Assembly: GCA_018268915.1 (NCBI GenBank)
Contig: JAFDVQ010000014.1
Coordinates: forward strand, 1 to 64,000
Direction: 5' to 3'
DNA: 64,000 nucleotides
DNA from: Acidobacteriota bacterium
Lineage (GTDB): Bacteria; Acidobacteriota; Terriglobia; Terriglobales; Acidobacteriaceae
Part shown: positions 35,941-44,554 of the stretch, in pieces
How the letters are laid out: each line of letters begins with the position of its first letter
Numbering within the stretch: position 1 is the stretch's first letter
The notes under the pieces: generated by a model
What the model was told of the DNA's origin: nothing
What the model saw: the letters and a program-made list of their open reading frames with translations, nothing else
Database searches by the model: none
Made by a program: the position numbers and the translations under genes

Positions 35941-36416
35941 AGCGCGTTCTGATTGTCACCGCCCTATTAATCGCTGCAAGGCAATCCAGAGCCAGTTGTG
36001 TAGATGCATATAGGTGCGTGCAACACTACGCCGCCCACTACCGTGTGTCGCCAGATTTCATTGCGGCCTTGATCGACGTTGAATCGGGCTGGAATCCGCG
36101 CGCCGTATCGAACAAAGGAGCAATGGGACTAATGCAACTCATGCCAGCGACAGCTCGCCGGTTTGGGGCCTTTGATCCCTTCAATACCGAGGAGAACATC
36201 GCTGCCGGTACGCGGTACGTCACTGCGCTGATGTGGGAGTTTCATGGGGATCTTCGCCTAGTGTCAGCCGCTTATTACGCAGGTGATCGAGGCATAGCAC
36301 TCAAACAACTCAACTATCGTAACCCCGATGTCGTGGCTTACGTGCAGCAGGTCAGAAGGCGCTACATGCTTCGCAGGCATCCCATCGCAAACCCATCTTG
36401 GAGGTCATTCCCATGA
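35937..36416 (+). CDS. VirB1-like lytic transglycosylase
   Basis: A 159-residue periplasmic enzyme with a signal peptide and a single SLT domain. The catalytic Glu49 lies in DVESGWNPRAVSNKGAMGLM, followed by QLMPATARRFGAFDP and SAYYAG-like residues (SAAYYAGDRG). It would cleave glycan strands so that the secretion channel can cross the peptidoglycan. It is translationally coupled to the genes on both sides. Confidence 0.9.
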   Translation: MKRVLIVTALLIAARQSRASCVDAYRCVQHYAAHYRVSPDFIAALIDVESGWNPRAVSNKGAMGLMQLMPATARRFGAFDPFNTEENIAAGTRYVTALMWEFHGDLRLVSAAYYAGDRGIALKQLNYRNPDVVAYVQQVRRRYMLRRHPIANPSWRSFP

Positions 36417-37366
36417 GACTTCGCTGGTTTATTCCGATTGCGCTGCTATTACCGCTCAACCTGGAGGGTAAGAGTCCAGTCGTTGGGGCACGTGTGGCCA
36501 CGATCACGATCAATCCGAGAGAAGTCACTGTACTGCACTTGCGGCCGGAATTTGAGTCGACGATTCACATGCCGGAGGAGGTTACCTCGGTCATTCTTGG
36601 TAGTCCGGGCCAATTCAAGGCTGAACACAACGAGGGTGAGCCAGACTACGTCTACGTCAAGCCCATCACCAAAGAAGCGGCGCAATCGAATCTCCTGATC
36701 GCGACGAAATCTGGCCAGCATGTGGCTATGGAACTTGTGAGCGACGGAGCTGAAGCCGCGGATGAGACGCCTCCGGTGGATTTTCTGATTGAGTACAGAG
36801 CTGCGCGCAGCTTTCTCATTACCGATGATCCGAGTCCGGTGGCTATGGTGAACGCGCCAGCGAAAGTGATTGGACGTGGAGCGAGCGAGGGCGGTGCCGC
36901 CCCCAGTTCGCCGCTATCGAACATGGATGAAGCGTTCAGACAGCAAGAGGTCGTGAACGCTCCGACGTGGACGAAATGGGAGGACAAACAGATCGAGACA
37001 TCGATCGGTGATATACGGCAGCTGGGTAATCGAACGATGATCTCCTATTCGATCCTGAACAGATCCAATCAGGCCATCGAGATCGTGCCGCCGCAAATCC
37101 AGATCACGGGCCGCAAAGCCACAAAGAAGAAAAAGCGAGAGGGCAAAGGCATCATCTCGGATCAGCTTGAAATCCGCGACTACAAGTTGAGCGCAACCCG
37201 TCTCGAACCAGGAGTCCGCGCCGATGGCGTGGTTGTCTTCGATAGACCCAACTTCAAGGAATCAACCGAAAAGCTCTACCTCCAGATCGCCCAAGCCGAC
37301 CAGGTAGATCGACCAATCCTGATCCGTCTTCCATTTACTCCGCCCACAGCCGCCGATAGCAAATAG
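36413..37366 (+). CDS. VirB9/TrbG-like T4SS protein (copy 1)
   Basis: A 317-residue periplasmic or outer-membrane core component. After a signal peptide (RWFIPIALLLPLNLEG) comes a beta-sandwich VirB9-type N-domain (VTVLHLRPEFESTIHMPEEV; YVYVKPITKEAAQSNLLI) and a C-domain (ISYSILNRSNQAIEIVPPQI). A Lys-rich loop (KKKKREGKG) lies between strands. It resembles the second VirB9-like protein encoded at 51651. ATG 36413 overlaps the transglycosylase stop. Confidence 0.75.
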   Translation: MRLRWFIPIALLLPLNLEGKSPVVGARVATITINPREVTVLHLRPEFESTIHMPEEVTSVILGSPGQFKAEHNEGEPDYVYVKPITKEAAQSNLLIATKSGQHVAMELVSDGAEAADETPPVDFLIEYRAARSFLITDDPSPVAMVNAPAKVIGRGASEGGAAPSSPLSNMDEAFRQQEVVNAPTWTKWEDKQIETSIGDIRQLGNRTMISYSILNRSNQAIEIVPPQIQITGRKATKKKKREGKGIISDQLEIRDYKLSATRLEPGVRADGVVVFDRPNFKESTEKLYLQIAQADQVDRPILIRLPFTPPTAADSK

Positions 37367-37383
37367 AAGGGAGAGCCGAGTCT

Positions 37384-38640
37384 ATGAATATCAATGGAAA
37401 TAACCAGAATATTGGCATAGGCGTAACCGCGCCGACACCAGAACCAACTGAACAAGCTGCTTCGCAAGGGCCGGTTCATTTACCTGAATCAATCGATCCG
37501 AATCCGAAAGAAGAGCCTGTTGCCACGAGGTCTGCGACGAGAACTGGCAAGACGGCAGATGGAATGAGCAAAGGCAAACTCATTCTCCTTGGAGGTGGGC
37601 TTCTCGCAGCGGTGCTCTTTTTCGTCTTCACGGCGACAGTCAGCAAATCTCCAAAGAAGCAGGCAGCCGCTCGGGTCTTCTCTCAAGAAACGAAGCAAGA
37701 GCCTCCAAAGGCGTCAAAGGGGAGCGTGACACCGCTCATGGACACGGAACGAACCCAAGCGCCGGACAACACTAGTGGCCAACTCGGGCCTGGTGATATT
37801 CGACGAACACGTTCCGATAAAGACGCTTTGAACAAGTCCCCAGCCGGCAAGCCGCCGGCCGCTAGTTCACTGGGCAGTGTGCCCTCTTTTGCGGATACAC
37901 AGCAGAAATGGGTGGATCCGGCCCCCTATGGAGGCGTTTCTCCTGAACAGGCACCTCCAAACCAACAGAACAGCTTGAAGGAACCGTCGCTGGTGTTTGT
38001 TAGGAGCATGGCGCAAAATCCAATTGCCGCTGAAGCGAGGCCCAACATCGATAACGACGGCACGCCACGATTGGAAATGACTCCTGGGACGCGCATTCAG
38101 GCGAAACTCGAAACACAGATTTCGAGTGCGGTCTTGGCTCCCGTGGTGGCGGTCGTCGAATACACTTACGCGATTGGTGACAAGATCGTGGTTCCCGCGG
38201 GTGCCCGCGTGTATGGTCAGCTGCAGCAGGCCGATCGGAGCGGATTGGTCAGCGTCAAATTCGATGAAATTGAACTTCTCGATGGAGCCCGAGAGAAGAT
38301 CGACGCCGTTGGCACCAGCTTGGATCTAGGGCCGATAAAAGGCAGCGTGTACGGCAAGAACACAGGGAAGAATTTCCTTGTACGGGCCGCATCAGGGCTC
38401 GGATCAGTGCTGGCGGAGGTCGCGGGAAACAACACGAGCTCTGCGTTTTCTGAAGATGACATGCTGCGCGAGCGCCTGGCCGAGAACATTGGCACCGCTG
38501 GCGATTCGGAAGTCATGACCCTAAATGCAAGTAGCCGCATCGTGGTCTCCGTGCCGGCTGATACCAAAATCTACGTGGTGTTCACCAAGCATGAAGAGAC
38601 TCCGGCATCGTTTCACAAGGTGACAGCAAGCGCTCAATAG
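37384..38640 (+). CDS. VirB10/TrbI-like T4SS protein
   Basis: A 418-residue energy-sensing channel component that spans both membranes. A proline-rich cytoplasmic N-terminus precedes one transmembrane helix (about 65-85). A long disordered periplasmic linker is next, then the TrbI/VirB10 beta-barrel domain from about 235 (TPGTRIQAKLETQISSAV, AIGDKIVVPAGARVYGQL, GLVSVKFDEIEL). A terminator follows. Confidence 0.9.
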   Translation: MNINGNNQNIGIGVTAPTPEPTEQAASQGPVHLPESIDPNPKEEPVATRSATRTGKTADGMSKGKLILLGGGLLAAVLFFVFTATVSKSPKKQAAARVFSQETKQEPPKASKGSVTPLMDTERTQAPDNTSGQLGPGDIRRTRSDKDALNKSPAGKPPAASSLGSVPSFADTQQKWVDPAPYGGVSPEQAPPNQQNSLKEPSLVFVRSMAQNPIAAEARPNIDNDGTPRLEMTPGTRIQAKLETQISSAVLAPVVAVVEYTYAIGDKIVVPAGARVYGQLQQADRSGLVSVKFDEIELLDGAREKIDAVGTSLDLGPIKGSVYGKNTGKNFLVRAASGLGSVLAEVAGNNTSSAFSEDDMLRERLAENIGTAGDSEVMTLNASSRIVVSVPADTKIYVVFTKHEETPASFHKVTASAQ

Positions 38641-38664
38641 CTTGGCAACAACGCGGCTTTTTCT

Positions 38665-38694
38665 TGCCCTGGTCTCCAGTACCAGGGCATTTTT
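38665..38694 (+). terminator. Intrinsic terminator after virB10-like gene
   Basis: An 8-bp stem (tgccctgg / ccagggca) with a 9-base loop is followed by five T residues, 24 bases after the stop codon. Confidence 0.85.
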
Positions 38695-38779
38695 ATGACT
38701 GGCTGATCTGTATGGGTTTGAAATCACGACTCCCGTTGGGCATCCATCGCGCACCAACCCCTGGCTCGGGAAACTAGCC

Positions 38780-39000
38780 GTCCCATTTGCCCAATGTGCA
38801 CATGAGCAATTTATCGTCCCGGTGTCTCAGAAAGAAGAATGAGGCAAGATCCTTCCCGATGACTCAGTTCGACAAATGAGAAATTGATCGTCCCAATTTC
38901 CCAATGTGCGATTGAGACATCGGGACGTTCGATTTCCCAGTTTGCAAGTTGAGAAAAGATCCTTCCCAATGACTCAATAAGTAGTTGGGCAGAGTCCCGG
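38780..39000. repeat. Six degenerate 36-37 bp repeats with CTCA/TGAG dyads
   Basis: Units start at 38780, 38816, 38853, 38890, 38927 and 38963, marked by (G/T)TCCC-like boxes. Each contains CYCA and TGRG about ten bases apart, an inverted spaced dyad, and most end in GATC or a close variant. They lie in a 423-base gap between two genes with converging 3' ends. Possible roles are iterons, an origin of transfer or a dispersed repeat. A short minus-strand reading frame through the array repeats a 12-residue pattern and is considered a by-product. Confidence 0.7.
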
Positions 39001-39063
39001 CTGATCACACGAGCCCAGATCGGCCCATTCGACCAAAACTGACCGCGGCGCGATATAGGCTCT

Positions 39064-39522
39064 TCAGGAGAGGATCAGCTGAGAGCTTCCGCATCGTCTG
39101 CAAATGTAGGTATGCTCCCAATTCCGGCGGAGATGAGGATAGACTTCGCGGTTATACCGGCTGACTCTGCGGATACTGTTAATCAGCCCTGCGAGGGAAC
39201 CTATGCAAAGGAAAAGAATTATTAAAGCCAAATTCACCTTATAAACCGAAATTCCGCGGACCTGAAAGACAGCTCCCAGCCCTATAAAAGTCCAAAGAGT
39301 GAGAAACATAACCATCGGTCCCCAAACCAAGACAGGACGCCGGTAGCCACGTGGACGCGGTGGCGCAGTCGCCTGAGCGGAAAAGGACTGGGTCGTCCCC
39401 GAACCAAACCTAGTGGAGTATGTGTGGGTTCCTTGCTGATAGACCAGTGGGGCGGCCACGACGTTCGTCGCTCCGCATCGGTCGCACTGATAGGGCGTCT
39501 GCTGCTCAACTACGGTTCCCAT
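39064..39522 (-). CDS. Membrane protein with split zinc ribbon
   Basis: A 152-residue protein with one Cys pair at the N-terminus (CDRCGAT, about 13-16) and another at the C-terminus (CRRCGSS). Between them lie a Ser/Thr/Pro linker and two transmembrane helices (VWGPMVMFLTLWTFIGLGAV; LALIILFLCIGSLAGLI). If the pairs come together they form one zinc ribbon below the membrane. The function is unknown. It is the only minus-strand gene in the secretion region. ATG 39522 is preferred because homologous-looking sequence starts there. Confidence 0.6.
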   Translation of the reverse strand: MGTVVEQQTPYQCDRCGATNVVAAPLVYQQGTHTYSTRFGSGTTQSFSAQATAPPRPRGYRRPVLVWGPMVMFLTLWTFIGLGAVFQVRGISVYKVNLALIILFLCIGSLAGLINSIRRVSRYNREVYPHLRRNWEHTYICRRCGSSQLILS

Positions 39523-39784
39523 CTCGTTGTCCCTGACCTGGCGACAGCTTACGACACCTGGTTCCTGAACACAGATTCTAGCGTGGTTCTTCAAAACAGG
39601 TCGAATTCGTTCCGCAGCAAAAGCGATGTACTAGGACTCCGGGACCGGCAAAGACAAAGAAACGGATGGGGATAGTCTTTTTCCAGATCGGGCCCCACGC
39701 CGCCATTTGACCGAGTTTCAGATCAGAACGATTCTCTTGCTCGACACGGATGCCCCGAGCAGCCGCGTCCAGGAGAGAAAACGT

Positions 39785-40219
39785 ATGAGAACCGCTTTAA
39801 GCTTCTGGCGGCGCTCGCAGGCGCCTGCCTCATCCCACGCCCGTGTCTTCTATCGTCCGGACGATATCCACTGGATGCACGCCGCGCTAAAGTTAGCGCT
39901 CGGTCTGATCCTGATCGGCAACCTCGCCGCGCCATTTGCTGCCCGGGCGCAGAACCTCGGCACACAACCCGCATTCGGACAGGCGGTGCAAGGCCAGCAA
40001 GCGACGACTGTCGAAGGCACGGTGCTCAATATCGTCAACTGGGGCTGCAATGTGATCGCTCCGGTCATCGCAATAGGCTGCCTCGGTATCGCAGGATGGC
40101 ACTTCAAATCCGGACGAGGCTACTTTGGCTGGGGCGTCACTGGCGTTGCCTTGATGGTGATTTCGGGACTGGGGCGAATGGCGGAAGGCTTCATCACTCA
40201 GGCGCAAGGCATTCAGTAA
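39785..40219 (+). CDS. VirB2/TrbC-type pilin
   Basis: A 144-residue precursor with a long basic leader, then a signal helix (AALKLALGLILIGNLAAPFA) ending at ARAQ, and two transmembrane helices of a VirB2-type pilin (IVNWGCNVIAPVIAIGCLGI; WGVTGVALMVISGLGRMAEG). It is the likely pilus subunit. ATG 39785 has AGGAGAG eight bases upstream. The pilin module reappears twice in the protein encoded at 40908 and in the C-terminus of the one at 40236. Confidence 0.8.
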   Translation: MRTALSFWRRSQAPASSHARVFYRPDDIHWMHAALKLALGLILIGNLAAPFAARAQNLGTQPAFGQAVQGQQATTVEGTVLNIVNWGCNVIAPVIAIGCLGIAGWHFKSGRGYFGWGVTGVALMVISGLGRMAEGFITQAQGIQ

Positions 40220-40235
40220 ACGGGGGCGCACCGTC

Positions 40236-40898
40236 ATGCAGGTTCCGCAGTTCCTTCTCGACCTACTCCAGTTGCTGCTCGATCTCGCGGTGCCGGCGGC
40301 GTTCTGCACGCTGGCCGCCGCGGGTGTCAGTCTCCGGCATGAAGGCGGAATCAACTTTCACGTGAACGGGCGCACGGGCAAATGGATTCTCTGGACGGTG
40401 GTTCTCTTGACGCTTCCGCAACTCCTGTCATGGATCGCTGCACAGGGCATCAATATTCCTTCGGGCAGCGGATCCGTGGGTACCAGTTGGATGGCCAGCA
40501 TGGAGACAGTTTTCAAGAACTTCGTAAACCAAATTGTGGTCGCCAGATTGGTACCGGTGCTCGCGGCCTACTTTGTCCTGAAAGCCACGCTGGACGGGGC
40601 GTCGGGCGAAAACCCGATCGGCTCTATTGTTGCCGCGCTTTTCCTGATGTCGCTTTCAGCAACAATGCAACTCCTCCAGGGATGGAACTCAGGGGGGCAA
40701 TATGCGATGACCGACATGCTCTCGTCGCTTTGGAACTACATCGCAGGCCAGATACTACCTGCCGCGGCGGGGTTGGCTTGTGTGGGAGCCGTGATCAATT
40801 TCGTCCGGCACAGGCCATGTGCGCGGCTGGTCTTTGTGGCGATCTCCTTCCTGAGCGTGAGCGGTCTTCTGTCGCTCTTCCGGTCAATGGCCGCGTGA
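40236..40898 (+). CDS. Membrane protein with C-terminal pilin-like module
   Basis: A 220-residue protein with about six hydrophobic helices. The N-terminal two thirds (VPQFLLDLLQLLLDLAVPAA; WILWTVVLLTLPQLLSWIAA) match no family I know. The last 55 residues (SLWNYIAGQILPAAAGLACV; FVAISFLSVSGLLSLFRSM) follow the same pattern as the neighbouring pilin modules. It lies between two pilin-like genes in the operon, with spacings of 16 and 9 bases. Confidence 0.65.
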   Translation: MQVPQFLLDLLQLLLDLAVPAAFCTLAAAGVSLRHEGGINFHVNGRTGKWILWTVVLLTLPQLLSWIAAQGINIPSGSGSVGTSWMASMETVFKNFVNQIVVARLVPVLAAYFVLKATLDGASGENPIGSIVAALFLMSLSATMQLLQGWNSGGQYAMTDMLSSLWNYIAGQILPAAAGLACVGAVINFVRHRPCARLVFVAISFLSVSGLLSLFRSMAA

Positions 40899-40907
40899 GG
40901 TAAATAC

Positions 40908-41363
40908 ATGAGTCTCGATGGAGCCATTACGAACCTTGCATCCTGGGCGGGCAACACGATGATGCCCACGATGGCGGGCATGTTCTTTGCGGGTGCGGTG
41001 TATCGCTACAGCAAAGGCGGCCCATTTGAGAGCTTCCTATACGGCGGCTTTGGCTCCTTGATGTGTTCAGGAATGTTGCGCGCGATCGAAGGATTTGTGC
41101 AGCACGCTGGCGCAACGAATGCCGATGCGTTCTGGATGGCGACGATGAGTCTCGTGAACTGGACGGCTAATGTCATCCTCCCCATGTTCGCATTGACGCA
41201 GTTGGCAGCAATGGCTTTGCACATGGGCGGTGTGGTCTCAGAAATTTATCCGGGCTCGACATGGATCAGGAAGTTTATTGCGGCACTCGGCGCACTGATG
41301 GTTTCGGGCATGGTGCGGTTGGCCGAATCGATGGTCACACAGGCGCACGGAGTTGGAGGGTAG
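40908..41363 (+). CDS. Double pilin-like membrane protein
   Basis: A 151-residue protein made of two VirB2-like modules in tandem. The first is ITNLASWAGNTMMPTMAGMF to GSLMCSGMLRAIEGFVQHAG; the second is MSLVNWTANVILPMFALTQL to GALMVSGMVRLAESMVTQAH. Both share an N/W-x-x-N-x-x-x-P helix start and an S-G-x-x-R-x-x-E helix end with the single pilin at 39785. It has no signal peptide. A fused pair of pilin-like units is unusual; it may be an inner-membrane platform or pilin partner. Confidence 0.75.
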   Translation: MSLDGAITNLASWAGNTMMPTMAGMFFAGAVYRYSKGGPFESFLYGGFGSLMCSGMLRAIEGFVQHAGATNADAFWMATMSLVNWTANVILPMFALTQLAAMALHMGGVVSEIYPGSTWIRKFIAALGALMVSGMVRLAESMVTQAHGVGG

Positions 41364-41366
41364 CTC

Positions 41367-41711
41367 ATGAGTCTCGATCTGACGCCGGTTCATCGCAATC
41401 TTCATACCAAGGTCACCTTCCTGGGCCTCGAATTCGAGGACCTGATTCTGGTGCTCGCGCTCGCGGCCTTGATGAACCTCCTTGCGCACTTTGTAAGCGG
41501 AAACGCGCATGTGTTCGGTATTCCGCTCAACGTCTTTATGGAGTTTGTTGTGCCCGCGCTGGCCGTGCCGTTTTTGATTCTGTTCAAGTACGGCCGACCG
41601 CGCGGATATCTCACTGATCTGCTTCGATCGTTCTTCGCTCCGAAAGCATGGTGCGCGCTTGAACGAGATTCAGAGCTGACAGAAGGTTATCTGGTTGAAG
41701 GTGAGGAGTAA
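41367..41711 (+). CDS. VirB3/TrbD-like T4SS protein
   Basis: A 114-residue inner-membrane protein with two helices (about 25-45 and 52-72). Its N-terminus (LTPVHRNLHTKVTFLGLEFE) and short charged tail match VirB3-type proteins, which help pilus assembly next to VirB4. It starts three bases after the previous stop. Confidence 0.82.
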   Translation: MSLDLTPVHRNLHTKVTFLGLEFEDLILVLALAALMNLLAHFVSGNAHVFGIPLNVFMEFVVPALAVPFLILFKYGRPRGYLTDLLRSFFAPKAWCALERDSELTEGYLVEGEE

Positions 41712-41715
41712 TGCC

Positions 41716-41934
41716 ATGCAGGCGTCGATTACAGCAGAGAAAAACGGGACGGTCATCGCTGTCTTGGATGCGGAGGCGGCGCGCACTACATTTGCGTGCG
41801 TGATCTTCGCGGCCCGCATTCATGAGGAGATCGTTCCACTTGCTCGAATTGTCGAGCAGCAATTGCAGATCGAAGGTATCGGGGTTGCTAGGGGAGATAT
41901 CAGTCATGCCCGTGACGCAAACAGAACACGATAG
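41716..41934 (+). CDS. Small hypothetical ICE protein
   Basis: A 72-residue protein with ATG 41716 and GAGGAG seven bases before it. The frame overlaps the start of the VirB4-like gene by 29 bases. The sequence (GTVIAVLDAEAARTTFACVI, HEEIVPLARIVEQQLQI) suggests a small alpha/beta fold. No family is recognised. Its place between virB3- and virB4-like genes and good ribosome site argue that it is translated. Confidence 0.5.
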   Translation: MQASITAEKNGTVIAVLDAEAARTTFACVIFAARIHEEIVPLARIVEQQLQIEGIGVARGDISHARDANRTR

Positions 41935-44554
41935 AAGCCTCAAAGCTCCTGCGGTGTGCGAACTGTTGCCGCTCCGGGACTTGCCAATGGGCGACGACAT
42001 CATGGTGCGCACGAATGGAGCGTTCGTGGCTGGGTACGAATTGAAAGGACTCGAGAGCTACTTCGCAACAGACGAGGATCGCAACCAGAGCAAGTCCTTG
42101 CTCGAGGCTTTGTTTCGAAGCGTTCCTGATGTGAGCATGCGCATCCAGTTCCGCTATGAGATCTCCGAGCGGCTGAATGACCTGCTCGACAGATACATCC
42201 GTGAACAACGGACAGAGCAGTCCGAGGTTATGGCTCTCGATTCGCACCGTCTGCGAATGTGGAGGCAAAAGGAGCAGGGTGGCTACTTCTTCGAAAACCG
42301 GTTGAACGTGTTCTTCATCTGGGACCCGCGCGTTCATGCGAGGCTCTACCACTCTACCCAGCAAAACCACAGTCTTGGTGGATTCACTCTAAGCCAGACA
42401 AAGGCCATCCAACGTGCGCGGAAGGAGCACGAGACCTATCTGGCGGAGTTTGAATCCATCCTCCGGGGCATCGAGGGGTCGATGGAGGCGGCGAGCCTCG
42501 GGCCCCGGAGACTCAAGACTCAGGATCTTTTTGTGGAGCTGAAACACGCCCAGCATCCAGTTCGGCGCGATTACCGGCCGTTTGTCCCGGGTGAGGAGAT
42601 GATCGGGTATCGCAGCGCGCGGGAACAGGCGGCTGATGCAAGCATCCTCAACGAGACGGAAACCTACCTCAACGTTGATGGTTATCTTTACGGGGTCGTC
42701 AGCCTCAAGGAACTTCCGGATGCGACCTTCCCGGGAATGCTCAAGGGCTTCTCGACGCTTGGGTTCCCAGTTGTAGTCAGTGCCCAGGTCGTGATCCCCG
42801 ATCAGGTGAAGGTGCTCAAGAGCTACAAGAAGCGTCTTCAGAAAATGACCGCGGCACAGAAGGACGCAAACGGCAACTTCAAATCCAATCCCGAAGCCGA
42901 GGTCGCACAGGCCCAACTCATCCAGGTTCAGCGCGACATCATTTCATCCTCACTAAAGACAGCGAAGCTGAGCCTTTCGGTTGTCGTCCGAACTTCGGAG
43001 GCGGCAATCACCCTCAGAGATCTTGAGCGGTCGGAACGAGAACTTGCCAACCGCACGCAGGAGGTACTGAACGCGTTCACGCACATGAATGGCGCGAAAG
43101 CTGTGGCGGAAACCATTGCAAAGCGCCGGATCTTCATTGGGACGCTGCCGGGGATGGCGGAATCGGACAAACGGGATCAGGACATGCTGACGTTGAATGT
43201 CGCTGACTTGGTTCCAGTCGAGATGCCGTGGAGGGGAACGCAGCGCAGCCCGCTCATTCTGTTCGAGACACCCTATCGCCAACTCATCCCGTTTTCTATG
43301 TTCGATCCAGACCTATCAGATGCGAACGGGCTATTGATGGCGAAGAGCGGTGGAGGCAAAACACTTGCCGCTCAACAAATGCTGTTGATGGCCGCTCGTG
43401 CAAATCCCCTGATTTCCATTCTCGAGCGCGGGGATTCTTATCAGCCGCTGGTCGAATTGATGGGTGGCGAGATGATCGAAATGTCTCTCGACAGCGATCA
43501 GACAATCAACCCGTGGGATTTGCCGGCTGGAGAGGCAACGCCTTCGAACGACCAGATTTCGTTCCTCAAGAATCTCACTCGCCACATGCTTGGAGAAAAC
43601 ACGCCGCCGGATCTCGATATCGATCTACTCGACAGCATTCTGCTTGAGGCCATCGCAGCAACCTATAAGCGCTGCAGCGCCAAGACCTCGAATCCGATTC
43701 CGCTGTTCGGGGACTTGGCCGCGGAACTTGCGCACTGGCAGGATCGTGACCGCAATCAGAGGATCAACGCGATCGCGCAGATGGCGGCTACGAAATTGCG
43801 CGCATGGGTCGACGAGGGGCCGTATGCACTGCTTTTTGACCGGCCCACAACGGTCCAGTTGAACAACCCCTGGCTCTACTTCAACGTGGAAAAGCTCAAA
43901 GACGATCCACGCTTGGAGCGCGCTATGAGTCTCTTGATCGCGCACACGGCCACCTATCGCGCATCAGGCGCCACTAGCCAGCCGAGCATCGTGCTTCTCG
44001 ATGAGTGCTGGGCCCTGCTCGAATCCCCGATCCTCGCAGGCGTCGTCGTGCAGCTCTTTCGTACTGCGCGAAAGCGCAATGCAAGTGTCTGGGGCATCAG
44101 CCAGACTCCTGAAGATTTCGTCGGGACACCTGACCGCCCGAATGAGCACGGAGCCGGGATTGTGAAGAACGCGACTACCAAGATCATCGGCAAGCAACCG
44201 GGCGACGTGACGGCGCTCCGGGAGCACGTTCATCTGAATGAGACAGCACTTAACCAGATCAAGACGTTCGCTCAGCCGAAGAAGGGGCACAGCGCCGAGT
44301 TCCTGATCGCGATCGGGGAGAAGGCGGAATCGACGCACGCCATTCGGATTGTTCCGAGCCCGGTTGATTACTGGATCACGACTACCTACGCACGGGAGCG
44401 GGCCTTTCGTAAGTGGTGGCTGCGCCGGTATCAGCAACTGCCGTTGATTCAAGCGTACGAGGAACTGGCGGCAAAGTATCCGCGCGGATTGGCGGAACTT
44501 GGACCATTACCGGTTGAGCTATCCGGAGAGATGCAGGAGGTGATTGGCAAATGA
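41906..44554 (+). CDS. VirB4/TrbE-like T4SS ATPase
   Basis: An 882-residue secretion ATPase. The N-terminal half is the VirB4 CagE-type domain (NGAFVAGYELKGLESYFATD, RNQSKSLLEALFRSVPDVS). The C-terminal half is a RecA-like motor with Walker A KSGGGKT (480-486), Walker B VLLDECWALLE (Asp699, Glu700) and a SQTPEDFVGTP-like motif. It would power pilus assembly and substrate transfer. ATG 41906 has GGGGAG upstream; a longer frame to 41822 lacks a site. It overlaps the next gene by four bases. Confidence 0.93.
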   Translation: MPVTQTEHDRSLKAPAVCELLPLRDLPMGDDIMVRTNGAFVAGYELKGLESYFATDEDRNQSKSLLEALFRSVPDVSMRIQFRYEISERLNDLLDRYIREQRTEQSEVMALDSHRLRMWRQKEQGGYFFENRLNVFFIWDPRVHARLYHSTQQNHSLGGFTLSQTKAIQRARKEHETYLAEFESILRGIEGSMEAASLGPRRLKTQDLFVELKHAQHPVRRDYRPFVPGEEMIGYRSAREQAADASILNETETYLNVDGYLYGVVSLKELPDATFPGMLKGFSTLGFPVVVSAQVVIPDQVKVLKSYKKRLQKMTAAQKDANGNFKSNPEAEVAQAQLIQVQRDIISSSLKTAKLSLSVVVRTSEAAITLRDLERSERELANRTQEVLNAFTHMNGAKAVAETIAKRRIFIGTLPGMAESDKRDQDMLTLNVADLVPVEMPWRGTQRSPLILFETPYRQLIPFSMFDPDLSDANGLLMAKSGGGKTLAAQQMLLMAARANPLISILERGDSYQPLVELMGGEMIEMSLDSDQTINPWDLPAGEATPSNDQISFLKNLTRHMLGENTPPDLDIDLLDSILLEAIAATYKRCSAKTSNPIPLFGDLAAELAHWQDRDRNQRINAIAQMAATKLRAWVDEGPYALLFDRPTTVQLNNPWLYFNVEKLKDDPRLERAMSLLIAHTATYRASGATSQPSIVLLDECWALLESPILAGVVVQLFRTARKRNASVWGISQTPEDFVGTPDRPNEHGAGIVKNATTKIIGKQPGDVTALREHVHLNETALNQIKTFAQPKKGHSAEFLIAIGEKAESTHAIRIVPSPVDYWITTTYARERAFRKWWLRRYQQLPLIQAYEELAAKYPRGLAELGPLPVELSGEMQEVIGK

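Noticed and set aside
38780..39000. CRISPR array
   Set aside because: The units are degenerate along their whole length with no conserved repeat plus variable spacer pattern, and no cas genes are nearby.
38811..39008. Minus-strand 65-residue gene in the repeat array
   Set aside because: It is a translation of the 36-37 bp DNA repeats. The alternating 36 and 37 base spacing would change the frame from unit to unit, so the repeat is conserved as DNA and not as protein.
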